Positions 15,410-25,199 of a stretch of 36,419 bases of DNA are shown piece after piece. Position 1 is the stretch's first letter; each line of letters begins with the position of its first letter. A program made the translations under genes and the position numbers. The stretch comes from Bacteroidales bacterium (lineage in GTDB: Bacteria; Bacteroidota; Bacteroidia; Bacteroidales; UBA10428): the NCBI GenBank assembly GCA_016935435.1, contig JAFGQZ010000028.1, positions 1 through 36,419 of the forward strand, given 5' to 3'. Below the pieces are notes generated by a model. The model was not told the origin of the DNA, searched no databases, and saw only the letters and a list, made by a program, of their open reading frames with translations.

Positions 15410-18400
15410 CTATTTTCTGATAGTAATAATTTGCCTGTAAACATTATTGTCGGCGTTAAGCTCTACATAGTAGATACCTTCTGCAAGGTTCGACAGATCT
15501 AATGAAACAGCCTGGTCAATAGCTAATTTATCGGTGTAAACAATTTCACCTTTCATGCCAACAACATTTATTTCAACCATTCCTGAAATACCTGGTAATT
15601 CAAGATTGGTCAAACCTGCTGTCGGGTTGGGGTAAATTGTAAACCTGTCCATGCCAGTTTCATCGTTGCCTGTAAGGCAAGCATCGGCTACAAGTTCTAA
15701 TGGCAACGAGAATGCACTGCGAACTGTACCATCGGGATAGTAAGTATATCCGTTGATGAATTTATATCCGTTCAGATAGCCGTCATAGTTCCAGGTATCG
15801 CCCCAGAGGTTGCGATCGTCATAGCCTAGTATAGCATCGTGTTCTATTAAACCTTGAACAGTAAGGGTTAACGGACCATAGAAGTTCTTGTTGAATGTAA
15901 CTTCAACAATCGAACCATTGCCTTTTATGCTACCTGCACTGTCGGGTGTAAGTACCCAATTGTACAGTTCAGCCTGTGGCAGGCCTAAAGTTGAGAACTC
16001 ATAAGTTTTGCTGTTGCAAACAATGGTTTCAATAGGCTGGTGAATGGACGGACGGTGTACAGGAAGGTTAATCACTTTAATATCTTCCATATACATATCA
16101 AAACCATCTTCGCTTCTTCCGGTAATCAGGCTAATCTTAATTATAATATCCTGGCCTTCGAATGCAGACAAATCGGCATAAGCAGTACCGTAATCAGCAT
16201 CTTCATAGATATCCCAGATATCTACATCAATATCGATGTTGTTCACGGCAGTAACGTTTACCTTAGTGAATGTTGCGCCACAATCTGTCGATACTTCAAC
16301 AATAACCTGTTCATTGAAAATGAAGTGGGTTATCATGTCAATATCCAAATAATAGTCGAACACAAGGTAAGTTTCGTCAGTAACACCAGTAATTGTCGGG
16401 GTTACAGCCCATGCCGAATCAATAGTGCCATAATTGTCGGCACCATCTACCCAGTACGATTGGATGCCGAATGTTCCGGAGCGGTACATTTCGCTAAATA
16501 TCCATTCGTCGAATACCCAGTCTTTTGTAAAGGCTCGGTAAGGTACCTGAACCGGCTGGCGGGTAATTCTGTATTGAACCGAGTCGTTCGAAGTGTTAAT
16601 ATCTGTGGCAAGATTGGTAAAGGCAATTACTTCAACCACCTGATCAACAACTGTTGGAACAGTGCCCAGGAACAACGAGTCGCTGGTGCCTGGTTCAAGT
16701 GTGCCGGTGTAAGTAAGGCTCGTTGCATTGCCATCTACTACAAACTGTACCGGAATGTTTGTAACAGCATACAAACCGTAGTTTGCAATTTCTGCATAAA
16801 CACTGTCGATTGTAGTGCCACAAAGGTCATCATTATCGGTAAGCGAGGTGTAAGTGTAAAGATCTTCAATACCTACATCAGGGTTGCTGATGCTAATATA
16901 GTCGATATCGAGGTCAAGTTCGCCTATCTCGCCTTTGATAACTTCAACTTTAACAATAATGTTAGAGCCGGCAAAGTTGGTAAGCGGAACAACCAGCTTA
17001 ACATAAGCGTTTGTATCGGGGTGGTTTGTTGCATCAATAGTGTGAATAACTGTTTCGCTTGCAAAGCAGTCGTCGCTAACTATAATATTGATGGCATCGC
17101 CCGGACGCAGGTAGTTACCTGTCTGGTTACTGCTCAAATCCCATGCTTCAACCATGTAGCTCATTTCAAACATCGAAGCGGCATCGATTAACCCAATAGA
17201 AGGTGATACAATAAATGCGGTATCGCCATTCCTGTTGTTGTCAATCATTAGCCTGCCAGGATTGTTGTAGTTAATGTCGAAATCGGTGTTTCCATTATTG
17301 GTTTCGTTGTACCATTCGCCATAATACCAAGTCTGGTACCACGCAAAATGTTCCATAAATGGAAGTTCGTGCGGGATTGCCACATTTCCGTATTCATATA
17401 CAGGGCCATTGTCAACACTGTCGCTGGCAAGGGTTGTCATAGCTTCGAACATGTAATAGCCCGGCATTTCGGTGTTAAAGCCCGATACCCAAAGTGTATC
17501 GTAGGTATTGTAAAGTAACGAACCGGTATAAACGGCTTCAGTTGAATCAACTTTCACATAATCAATATCGTATTCGCCCATGTAGTACATGATAACTTTA
17601 ACCGGTATTGAAGTAAGTTCGTTCAAACCATCGTTATAAACAACAACCAGTACAGAGTCGTTGGCAGAACCACACACACGGTGATCGGCGTTGGTTAACC
17701 ATTCAACATCGTCAATAGCTGCATTGTTGGCATAGTCAATTGCATAACAACCGAAGTTAAAGTCGGCCTGGCCAACCTCGCCTTTCACAAACCTTACTTT
17801 CGACCAGATAGTTTGGCCTGCATAAGCTGCAAGGCTTTCACCAACCATGGTATAGTAATCGTTGTTGTGATGGTTATTCATGTCAATGGTTTGTACCACA
17901 TCGTAATTGGCGCCGCAATCGGTAGAGATAAGTATTTCTATCTTATCGCCTGTACGCATATAGTTGCCAATTTCAGTACCTGAATTGTCTTCCGATTCGT
18001 AGTAGTAATAGATCCCTACCATGTGGTTGGCTGCTATAGTGCCAAATTTGTAGGGAACAGTTATTTCAATAGTGTCGAGGTATTGAACATCGTTATACGT
18101 GTAGTAGGGGCACCATGTAAATGGCACTTGCTGCGAAACGGTGGTATAGGCATCATCGCTGCCGGCATTGTTGCCTGCGTTATTGTCGATAGCGCTGGTT
18201 GTGTATGCATCAACATGGTAGTCGCCTTCCATGGTGGTGTTAATTGTATCGGCAACAAAAGTGTACGACTGGCCACCAAGCAATACTGTATCGAGAACAA
18301 AGTTCAGCAGGTAATCATCGTAATTGGTGAAGGTAAATTCAACCGTTACAGGAATGTCGCTGATAGGCAGGTTGCCGTAGTTGTAAACTGTTACATAAAC

Positions 18401-21400
18401 AGGTACTTCTTCGGTACCGCATGCCGGGTCGTGAACACCCGAAATGTAAACATCGGATATTCCTGCATCGCTTACGCCCCACGAAACATTGTCGATATAG
18501 TAATCGAAGTAGTTATTGTAAACCTCCTGGCTTGGGTATTTGAAGCCAACAATACGAACATTGATGTCCATTCCGACATAAGCCGAAAGATCAACATTGT
18601 ACAATACCCAGTCTGAAGTATAGAAGTAGTTAGTGCTGTCGATAACTAATACTGTTGTATAGCTTCCGCCACAATCGGTAGATATCTGTACCAGAACACT
18701 ATCTTCTGCGCTCATTCCGTAATCGGGAGCATCCGATTCGGCGTAGTAAGCAAACGAGAGGAACTGCCCTTCTGCAACCGGCCCGAATTTCGGTAAGCCC
18801 ATAATTGCAGTATCGCCTGAAACTAACACACTACTTGTATGAATCAGCCAGTAGTTGTTGTACATGTTTTCAAGGACATACCCGGTTGGAGTCGTGCCAT
18901 AGTCGAATGTATGGGTGAACGGTGTGTTAATGAAGTCTTGAACCAGCAATACATCGTCGGTATGGTTGTTCATGTAACTTCCGTTAACAGAGTCGCCGGC
19001 AAGCGAGGTAAAGGCGTGGAATTCGTAAGTCCCTTCAACCGAAGTGTTTACATTGCCAACAAACAATTCTGCCGATTCGTTGCCAGCCAAAGGCCCGGCA
19101 AGTGTTGCAGTTAGTGTTTGCAACAATACATCTTCATCCGATTTGTAAACTTCGAGGGTAACCGGTATGTTGCTTTGTGGCAACGAACCGAAGTTTTTCA
19201 CCATAACACTTATTGGTTCTGTGCTGTTTCCGCAATTGGCAACAGTGCTCGGGCGGATAATTTCGGTAATGCCAACATCAATGCCATTTGTAATTTCAAA
19301 ATTATCGATATTCAACCGGTAATATGCCCTGGCATCGAGGTTCAGTTCATTGTTTACAGCAACAATGGCTAGAATAATATCGTTGCCGATATATGCACTT
19401 AGATCAACTCCATAAGCCTGGTATTCATTCGATTCAATGTGACTTGCTTTGGTTATGGCATCGATTTGCTGGAAGGTTTCCCCGCAATCGGTCGATATCC
19501 ATATTTGTAAAGTGTCGCCTTCGTCAATACCGTTGTCGATGAAAATGCTTGAATTATCGAATGCCTGAACCATGTAATCGAATTCAAGTCGCGACAATCC
19601 TGCGGTTAAACCGGTAATTTTCGGACTTACAACTACATTGCGATCGCCTGCATAAACATCGGAATACAGGTAATCAACACGGTTGAAATCAATATAGTCC
19701 CATTCCGGGTTGTCATTAGTAAATGTTTCAATGAATGGTGCATAAGTATAATTGCTGATATACCTGTTGTAAGTTCCAATGTAATTGTTCCAGAGGTTGT
19801 CATCAAGTTCGTATGCAGTCCATGCCTCAAAGTTATATTCACCGGTAGATACGGAGGTATTTACCAGGAATATTGCGGTATCAACAGAAAGAGGTGCTAT
19901 GGAAGCAATTGTGTCGTGCATTTCATAGTATTCGCCGGTGGGGGCGCTTACCGCAAGTACAACAGGCACATTGCTTACCGGATAGCCCGAGTAGTTGTAC
20001 ACTTCTACCCAAACAGTGTCTTCTACAGAAGAACAATAGGCGCTTTGGGTTATAAGGTCGGTAGCACCAACATCGGCACCATTATTAATGGCAAGGTTGT
20101 TAACAAAGAATTGGAACCATTGGGTTGAGCTTCCTAAAATATCATGTTTGCGTGCTAAAAAGCGGATATTGATATTTTCACCTGTAAAGGCAGCAAGCGA
20201 TAAAGTATCGAGCTTATAAGAGCCTCCCAAATCTTCTACATTACCAGCATGGAACTGTTTCAAGGTAGTATAGGTAATGCCGCAATCGGTAGAAATCTGT
20301 AAATCAATGGTATCGCCGGTGCCTAATCTATAATTATTTGCGAAGAACTCTGGTTCGTAGTTATACACATAATAATTAAACGACAATTTTGAGTTCGCTG
20401 TAACACTTCCAATTTGTTTAGAAGTCATGCTTGCCTGGTTTCCGGCAATTAATTGGGTTGTTATGGCGCCACTGCTATATTGGTATGCGTTTATATAATT
20501 CCACGCAACCCCGGCAGTCCAGTTATTTGCGTAGAATGGCAATGCGAACCTGTCGAGTGTTTCAGCACTTGTAGTTACGGAATTGTTCGAATTGTCAATA
20601 TCGGTATCGAGCAGGGTTGTTGCAGTAAATGCATAGTTGCCCGGGTACGATGTGTTGATACCGGTGAAGGTTAAATCAGCTATAGCTCCGGCTTCAAGGC
20701 TTGCGAGGGTATCCATGAAGTGGTAGTCCCAGTTGTCGAAATGCATGGTAAGCCTTACAGGAATGTTGGTAAGATCTTCCATACCGTAGTTTTCAACAGA
20801 AACAGTTACTTCGTCATTTTCGTCTCCGCAAGTATTGTTTGAGAGGGTAATAAACCTGGCCCCTGCATCGTAGAATTTGCCAATGCCAAAGTTGTCGATT
20901 ACGAAAGTAAACGATGAGTAAGTTACAGCATCGATTTTATGCGATGCAAAACGTACAAATATCTGGTTTCCGTTATAAGCCGAAAGAGGTATGTATATAC
21001 GCTGGCGTGTGCCGGGTATGCCGGTTGGCAGGTGCGAAGCTTCGTTAATGGTATCGACATTTACGAAGGCAGCATTGCAACTGTTGGCAATTTGTATATA
21101 CATAAACTCGTCAACCGAAATTTCGTCGGTCCCCAGATCGTTAAGCACATAATAGTCGAAATACAAATAGTCATCGGCTTCTATGTTGGCATAGCGGCTT
21201 GTAAGAAGTGTACCTTCCTGTCCGTCGGCCAAAGTTGAAGCGTAGGCACTACCGGTATAGAAGAACTGTCCGTTTGTTTGCCAGTAAACCGGCTCACCGC
21301 TTTCGAGATCTTCAAACTCCGGAACATTAATGGCCGTAGAATATGATTTCGTTACAGACCATGGGGCAGAATTATTGCCACTGTAATTGTCTGTTGATAA

Positions 21401-23914
21401 AGCTATTTCGGCATAAAACTCGTAAGTGCCCAATATTTCGGTATTAACCGTTACGGCAAGGGTGTCTATAGCTCCGTATGCCAAAGGCCCTGCCAGCGAA
21501 GCGGAAATAGTAGATACCTCGCCATAGGGGTTTTGTACGTTTAGGTTAACCGGTATCGATGCAGGAGAACTGGCGCCTGCATTGCGTATTACAACATAGG
21601 CTGCATCTCCGGCATCTCCGCATAGCCTGTTCGAGGCAATAACCTCGGTTACAGCAAAATCGTAATCGGGGGCATCGAGAACTTTAATAAAATCGAATAT
21701 CGGTCGGAAATAAGTAATTTCGGAACCGGCAGGCTGTTCGTGTTTTGCATAAAGCATTACAAACACACTCTGCCCTGCATAGGCCGAAAGGTTTACATTT
21801 ACAACCCTTAAATTGGCAGCGCTTAAATGCTGTGCCGAATCTACAACAGCAATATCGTTCCAGGTATTTCCGCAATCGGTGGATATACGCACGATAATAC
21901 TATCGCCAACACCCATATAAGGAACCCAGTCCATAGTCACACCATTTTGCGATTGGACTTTATAGGCAAAGCTGTATGTTGAACCGGCGTTTACCGAGAA
22001 CTGCGGGGAAGTGATGTAACCATATTCTCCTATAAAATTGAGGTTCATCCGCACCGAGTCGTTATTCATGTAAGCGGTATTGAAATTATCCCAATAGTTT
22101 CCGCTTTCGTCATCGAAATCGCCGTCTAAAACCTGTACAAGGGGCATGGCAACACCTATACCACCACTGGTGTTTTTATAAATTGCATCATCGTTATTAG
22201 CATTGTTTGCATCGTTGAGCAATGTGCTGGCATATATTTCGTAAGTGCCGGCCACAGTTGAATTAAAGGTGCCAACATAGACATTGGCCGGGCTGGCCAT
22301 GTTAACTGTAACAGGTATGGTTTGTATAAGCACTTTGGTTTGCCTGTCGCGTATTTGTACTTCAACTGGCACTGTAGTTAAGGGGTTTGCACCATAATCG
22401 GTTACATCGAGGTAAATGGTATCGGTTGCCGAACCGTTGCAAACATCGGCTGTAGTGCGTAAATTGGTTACACCAAAGTCGAAATCGTTCCAGAAAGCAA
22501 AGTTGTCGATGCCGAATTGCATCCAGTCGGAAAGCACGACATCATCGGTAACGCCCCTGAAGCGGATAGTTACCACGCTGCCTGAAATAGCTGCCTGGTC
22601 GAGCGGGATAACAAAGTTTTGCCAGCCGCCAAAATAGTCGCCGGCAGTAATTTCTGCAATATTGGTATAGCTTGTGCCACAGTTTGTGCTAACATCAACA
22701 TAAACATGGTCTTCGGCAGTAATTGTGCCTCCGCCCAGGTTGGTTTCCACATACAGATCGAAGCTTATTGCAGATAAGGTGCTATACAATTGTAATTTAG
22801 GTGTAAAGCCTGTAGCTGTATTAGTATTGTCGATTCGTTCCGACATTACATAACCGTTAACTTCATCGTAATCCATGTTTATGCCCCTCCAGAATGTGAG
22901 GTCGGCTACCGATGAAAAGTTTACGCTATACCTTGATTTGTAAGGGTCGGACTGTGTAACAACAGTAGTATTCCTTATATGGTTTACAGCATTGGGGAAT
23001 TGTGTTACAATGCGGAACTTATATTCTCCTGTGGCTGTTGTGTTTATGTTGCCCAGGGTAAGTGTTTCGGTGGTTTGCGGGTTAATAACACCGTTATAGG
23101 TACCGTTTAGTGTGGTTGTGGTACCGTTGGGATTTGTAATGGTAATATTTACCGGTACATTGCTTATTGCATAGTCGAGGTTGTTTAATATCTCAACAGT
23201 AACACTGTCGGTGGCCCTTCCGCAACTCGAATGTATTGGCGAAACAAGGCTTACCGGCACAATACCCTCTACAGGCATCATTAAAAATTGTACCTGCGGC
23301 CTGTAATTTCGATCGGTAGTGGTTGCAACACCACAAGTGTTTATTCCGTCGGAACGATATGCATGTAAACCATAGCCGTTATCGGTATAGGTTAGTACAG
23401 TGCCGGTTGTAGTATAAGTCGGCACCTGGCTGAAGCAGATATCCACAAGTATATTGTCGGTGCCGTTCCACTCAAAGGGAGTGTCGAGGGTAAGCATATT
23501 AAAACTACCGGCTGTGGGGGTATATGACGGGCTGTAAAATACCTGCGATAAACCGGTGCCATCGTAGCTGTCGGCATCGAGGTCGGTGGTATGCTTCATA
23601 TAAATTGTGTAGTTCGGGAGGCTGTACGAAGGCACCTGGGTTACATAAAAGCCCAGTTGCTCTATTATTTGCTCTCCCATAATGCCCTGCGCATGAATTT
23701 CTGCAGCAGTGTATATTACCTGCATGTGCAGGGAGCGGTACCAGATATTAATGGGGCCATAATCTGAGTTCGAATGCGAAGCACCTCCGCCGCTGGCTCC
23801 CAGGTGTACGTATGTTTGTGCCTGAAGGCCCATTCCTGCAAGTAGGAACAGGAACACCAGCGACACAATACTTTTTTTAAACCTCGAAAGGCAAAAAGAT
23901 ATAGTATCTCTCAT
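15410..23914 (-). CDS. Giant type IX-secreted surface protein with nine two-domain repeats, 2834 aa
   Basis: Residues 1-33 are a signal peptide ending at LQAQ. Residues ~34-220 form an N-terminal beta-sandwich-like domain. Nine units of about 266 residues follow, each a CARDB-like Ig domain (CG…D.V.V.V.NYG…IPV….G.Y.F.A) and a jelly-roll 'choice-of-anchor'-like domain with the signature STDCG…YT.V…LSAYAGQ.I.VR…IDN. The signature cysteines are at residues 412, 681, 946, 1211, 1477, 1748, 2000, 2283 and 2545. A PKD-like domain at ~2630-2745 and a T9SS C-terminal sorting domain at 2755-2834 (MDRFTIYPNPTAG… to …QIITIRK) complete it. The protein should cross the outer membrane by T9SS and lose the sorting domain on anchoring. 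Adhesion is likely; the ligand is unknown. It lies 25 bp after a lipoprotein gene, in one operon. Confidence 0.95.
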   Translation of the reverse strand: MRDTISFCLSRFKKSIVSLVFLFLLAGMGLQAQTYVHLGASGGGASHSNSDYGPINIWYRSLHMQVIYTAAEIHAQGIMGEQIIEQLGFYVTQVPSYSLPNYTIYMKHTTDLDADSYDGTGLSQVFYSPSYTPTAGSFNMLTLDTPFEWNGTDNILVDICFSQVPTYTTTGTVLTYTDNGYGLHAYRSDGINTCGVATTTDRNYRPQVQFLMMPVEGIVPVSLVSPIHSSCGRATDSVTVEILNNLDYAISNVPVNITITNPNGTTTTLNGTYNGVINPQTTETLTLGNINTTATGEYKFRIVTQFPNAVNHIRNTTVVTQSDPYKSRYSVNFSSVADLTFWRGINMDYDEVNGYVMSERIDNTNTATGFTPKLQLYSTLSAISFDLYVETNLGGGTITAEDHVYVDVSTNCGTSYTNIAEITAGDYFGGWQNFVIPLDQAAISGSVVTIRFRGVTDDVVLSDWMQFGIDNFAFWNDFDFGVTNLRTTADVCNGSATDTIYLDVTDYGANPLTTVPVEVQIRDRQTKVLIQTIPVTVNMASPANVYVGTFNSTVAGTYEIYASTLLNDANNANNDDAIYKNTSGGIGVAMPLVQVLDGDFDDESGNYWDNFNTAYMNNDSVRMNLNFIGEYGYITSPQFSVNAGSTYSFAYKVQSQNGVTMDWVPYMGVGDSIIVRISTDCGNTWNDIAVVDSAQHLSAANLRVVNVNLSAYAGQSVFVMLYAKHEQPAGSEITYFRPIFDFIKVLDAPDYDFAVTEVIASNRLCGDAGDAAYVVIRNAGASSPASIPVNLNVQNPYGEVSTISASLAGPLAYGAIDTLAVTVNTEILGTYEFYAEIALSTDNYSGNNSAPWSVTKSYSTAINVPEFEDLESGEPVYWQTNGQFFYTGSAYASTLADGQEGTLLTSRYANIEADDYLYFDYYVLNDLGTDEISVDEFMYIQIANSCNAAFVNVDTINEASHLPTGIPGTRQRIYIPLSAYNGNQIFVRFASHKIDAVTYSSFTFVIDNFGIGKFYDAGARFITLSNNTCGDENDEVTVSVENYGMEDLTNIPVRLTMHFDNWDYHFMDTLASLEAGAIADLTFTGINTSYPGNYAFTATTLLDTDIDNSNNSVTTSAETLDRFALPFYANNWTAGVAWNYINAYQYSSGAITTQLIAGNQASMTSKQIGSVTANSKLSFNYYVYNYEPEFFANNYRLGTGDTIDLQISTDCGITYTTLKQFHAGNVEDLGGSYKLDTLSLAAFTGENINIRFLARKHDILGSSTQWFQFFVNNLAINNGADVGATDLITQSAYCSSVEDTVWVEVYNYSGYPVSNVPVVLAVSAPTGEYYEMHDTIASIAPLSVDTAIFLVNTSVSTGEYNFEAWTAYELDDNLWNNYIGTYNRYISNYTYAPFIETFTNDNPEWDYIDFNRVDYLYSDVYAGDRNVVVSPKITGLTAGLSRLEFDYMVQAFDNSSIFIDNGIDEGDTLQIWISTDCGETFQQIDAITKASHIESNEYQAYGVDLSAYIGNDIILAIVAVNNELNLDARAYYRLNIDNFEITNGIDVGITEIIRPSTVANCGNSTEPISVMVKNFGSLPQSNIPVTLEVYKSDEDVLLQTLTATLAGPLAGNESAELFVGNVNTSVEGTYEFHAFTSLAGDSVNGSYMNNHTDDVLLVQDFINTPFTHTFDYGTTPTGYVLENMYNNYWLIHTSSVLVSGDTAIMGLPKFGPVAEGQFLSFAYYAESDAPDYGMSAEDSVLVQISTDCGGSYTTVLVIDSTNYFYTSDWVLYNVDLSAYVGMDINVRIVGFKYPSQEVYNNYFDYYIDNVSWGVSDAGISDVYISGVHDPACGTEEVPVYVTVYNYGNLPISDIPVTVEFTFTNYDDYLLNFVLDTVLLGGQSYTFVADTINTTMEGDYHVDAYTTSAIDNNAGNNAGSDDAYTTVSQQVPFTWCPYYTYNDVQYLDTIEITVPYKFGTIAANHMVGIYYYYESEDNSGTEIGNYMRTGDKIEILISTDCGANYDVVQTIDMNNHHNNDYYTMVGESLAAYAGQTIWSKVRFVKGEVGQADFNFGCYAIDYANNAAIDDVEWLTNADHRVCGSANDSVLVVVYNDGLNELTSIPVKVIMYYMGEYDIDYVKVDSTEAVYTGSLLYNTYDTLWVSGFNTEMPGYYMFEAMTTLASDSVDNGPVYEYGNVAIPHELPFMEHFAWYQTWYYGEWYNETNNGNTDFDINYNNPGRLMIDNNRNGDTAFIVSPSIGLIDAASMFEMSYMVEAWDLSSNQTGNYLRPGDAINIIVSDDCFASETVIHTIDATNHPDTNAYVKLVVPLTNFAGSNIIVKVEVIKGEIGELDLDIDYISISNPDVGIEDLYTYTSLTDNDDLCGTTIDSVYAEIANYGLYAVTNIPVQFVVDGNATSLTYTGTLEPGTSDSLFLGTVPTVVDQVVEVIAFTNLATDINTSNDSVQYRITRQPVQVPYRAFTKDWVFDEWIFSEMYRSGTFGIQSYWVDGADNYGTIDSAWAVTPTITGVTDETYLVFDYYLDIDMITHFIFNEQVIVEVSTDCGATFTKVNVTAVNNIDIDVDIWDIYEDADYGTAYADLSAFEGQDIIIKISLITGRSEDGFDMYMEDIKVINLPVHRPSIHQPIETIVCNSKTYEFSTLGLPQAELYNWVLTPDSAGSIKGNGSIVEVTFNKNFYGPLTLTVQGLIEHDAILGYDDRNLWGDTWNYDGYLNGYKFINGYTYYPDGTVRSAFSLPLELVADACLTGNDETGMDRFTIYPNPTAGLTNLELPGISGMVEINVVGMKGEIVYTDKLAIDQAVSLDLSNLAEGIYYVELNADNNVYRQIITIRK
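16035..23240 (-). repeat. Nine tandem ~0.8-kb coding repeats in the giant surface protein
   Basis: Spacing between the signature cysteines is 269, 265, 265, 266, 271, 252, 283 and 262 residues. The DNA of the units is diverged: only short islands such as the GCAATCGGT stretch (plus strand) around the signature are shared. The array therefore looks old and under protein-level selection rather than recently amplified. Units 3 and 8 have lost the exact STDCG core (NSCNA and SDDCF). Confidence 0.85.
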
Positions 23915-23939
23915 AATGTATGTTTTTTTTGGATTGATA

Positions 23940-24587
23940 TTACTGGTTTATTTTGGTCAGTTGCACCACAGCTTCGCCGCCGCCGGCTTTTTCGTAACGT
24001 ATAGCAATTGCTGCTGCGGAGAACGAACCTTCGATCATTGTTAAACCGTCGGCCGAAACAAAATCGACAGTGCCATATTTTGCCGGATCGTGGTTAAGTA
24101 TTATGCGAACATTTGAACCAGCTTCGTTGGCGAAGTTTTTTATGGTTAGTTCATGGTTTACTGTTTCGCTTAAAACAATTTCATCGGTATAAACAAGGGG
24201 CTCTGTTCCCGGGTAAGGATCCACCAGTTTGCCTTGCACAGCGCCTTCAAATGACCGGCTGCTGTTGACAACCTCAACATAACGATAAGCTGTGTCGCTG
24301 TTGAGTGCCTTGTCGGCAACTGTGTACACTATTTTCTGTAAACCTGCCTGGTTCATGTTGGGCTGTGCTTGCACCACAACACTTGCAGTAAGTTCGCCGT
24401 CTTGTTTGTCCCAGGCTTCAAAGCCCGGTTCTTCATAAGTGCCCTGTAATGGCAGGGTAATCCATGTTGATCCGTGGAGCCAAAGTTGAGGGGCTTCTTT
24501 GTCTTCATCGTCTTTCTTGCATGACGAGAGGACAAGTCCACTCAAAATGACCAAAATAGCTAACTGCTGTAGTATTTTTAGTCTCAT
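23940..24587 (-). CDS. Lipoprotein with DUF5011-like Ig domain, partner of the giant surface protein
   Basis: A 215-residue lipoprotein with a signal peptide and lipobox LSSC (Cys22), followed by an acidic linker KKDDEDKEAP. Residues ~31-107 resemble an Ig-like DUF5011/HYR domain: APQLWLHG, TYEEPGFEAWDKQDGELT, GLQKIVYTVADKALNSDTAYRYVEV. The C-terminal half (108-215) is a second beta-rich domain (NHELTIKNFANEAGSNVRIIL, GGGEAVVQLTKI) that I cannot name. It ends 25 bp before the giant gene and is therefore first in the operon. A role in anchoring or accompanying the giant protein at the surface is an inference from position. Confidence 0.85.
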   Translation of the reverse strand: MRLKILQQLAILVILSGLVLSSCKKDDEDKEAPQLWLHGSTWITLPLQGTYEEPGFEAWDKQDGELTASVVVQAQPNMNQAGLQKIVYTVADKALNSDTAYRYVEVVNSSRSFEGAVQGKLVDPYPGTEPLVYTDEIVLSETVNHELTIKNFANEAGSNVRIILNHDPAKYGTVDFVSADGLTMIEGSFSAAAIAIRYEKAGGGEAVVQLTKINQ

Positions 24588-24915
24588 AGGTGTTGAATTT
24601 AATTATACATTAATTTATAGTTAATAAAAATTTTTCTTTAATAATGGGAAAAGCAAGGCGAAATGCCTTAGGTTGAAAAAAAATACATATAAAACATATT
24701 AAAAAGATTACGCATATACTGGGTTTGTTAATGGCATTGTTGGTTAATGTTACTAAAGATAGTAATTATAAAACATCAAACAAAAAAAATTTTATCACAA
24801 TGGCCCTTATTTTGAGCAAACTTTAAAATTTATTGTGTTAACCGAATTCTTTTTGACGAAAAGTTTTTTGTTCAGCGAAAGGTGAACAGTTAACAGTGAA
24901 TGGTTATTTTTAATT
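24588..24915. other. Upstream region of the lipoprotein-giant protein operon
   Basis: AT-rich, no gene seen. It holds the candidate promoter at 24754-24784 and a leader of about 160 nt. The short stretch GGGAAAAGCAAGGCGAAATGCC in this leader has no clear fold. Confidence 0.5.
24754..24784 (-). promoter_or_regulatory. Candidate promoter of the giant-protein operon
   Basis: On the minus strand TTTG (24781-24784), a 19-bp spacer and TATCTTTA (24754-24761, one mismatch to TAnnTTTG). Start near 24749. Confidence 0.4.
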
Positions 24916-25064
24916 CAAGGTCGTTTAGTTAACGATATTTTGCCATCACACACCCTTGTCATCCCTAAAGGGATCAGCGCACAGGTCTTTCCCTTTAGGG
25001 GATTTGAGGGGTGAGTGTAAGTGTTTCGTCCATTACTTTTTTTTGTCTTAACTAAACGACATTG
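24916..25064. mobile_element. MITE-like inverted-repeat element, 149 bp
   Basis: The 17-bp ends (24916-24932 and 25048-25064) are reverse complements with one mismatch; they contain a perfect 13-bp core, GTCGTTTAGTTAA / TTAACTAAACGAC. Inside are two near-palindromes, ATCCCTAAAGGGAT and CCCTTTAGGG, and further pairing of CACACACCC with GGGGTGAGTG. No transposase is encoded. An open frame on the minus strand across it is a by-product of the repeat. No flanking duplication is obvious. Non-autonomous mobile element or REP-like repeat. Confidence 0.6.
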
Positions 25065-25199
25065 ATTCTTCATTTTTGATTTTTGAAAAAAAAGGCATAG
25101 ACCTATGTGTTGTTTTCTTTCATTTCCTTCATTCACCTCAACCTTCAGGTTAACGCCTGCACCTCCATAGCTATATTCAGCTATTTGTTCATTTTCGGC

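Noticed and set aside
16040-17191. Plus-strand open frame of 383 codons opposite the giant gene
   Set aside because: It is antisense to a coding repeat array; the composition (many Cys, Asn, Ile) mirrors the codon use of the real gene, and there is no signal, motif or promoter.
15410-23914. CRISPR array or recent tandem duplication in the 8.5-kb repeat region
   Set aside because: The repeats are about 800 bp, diverged at DNA level and continuous in one coding frame; there are no short identical direct repeats with spacers.
24915-25136. Minus-strand open frame of 73 codons over the inverted-repeat element
   Set aside because: It is produced by the MITE-like element and its flanks; the translation has no protein-like composition and frames of this kind are a common false call on such repeats.
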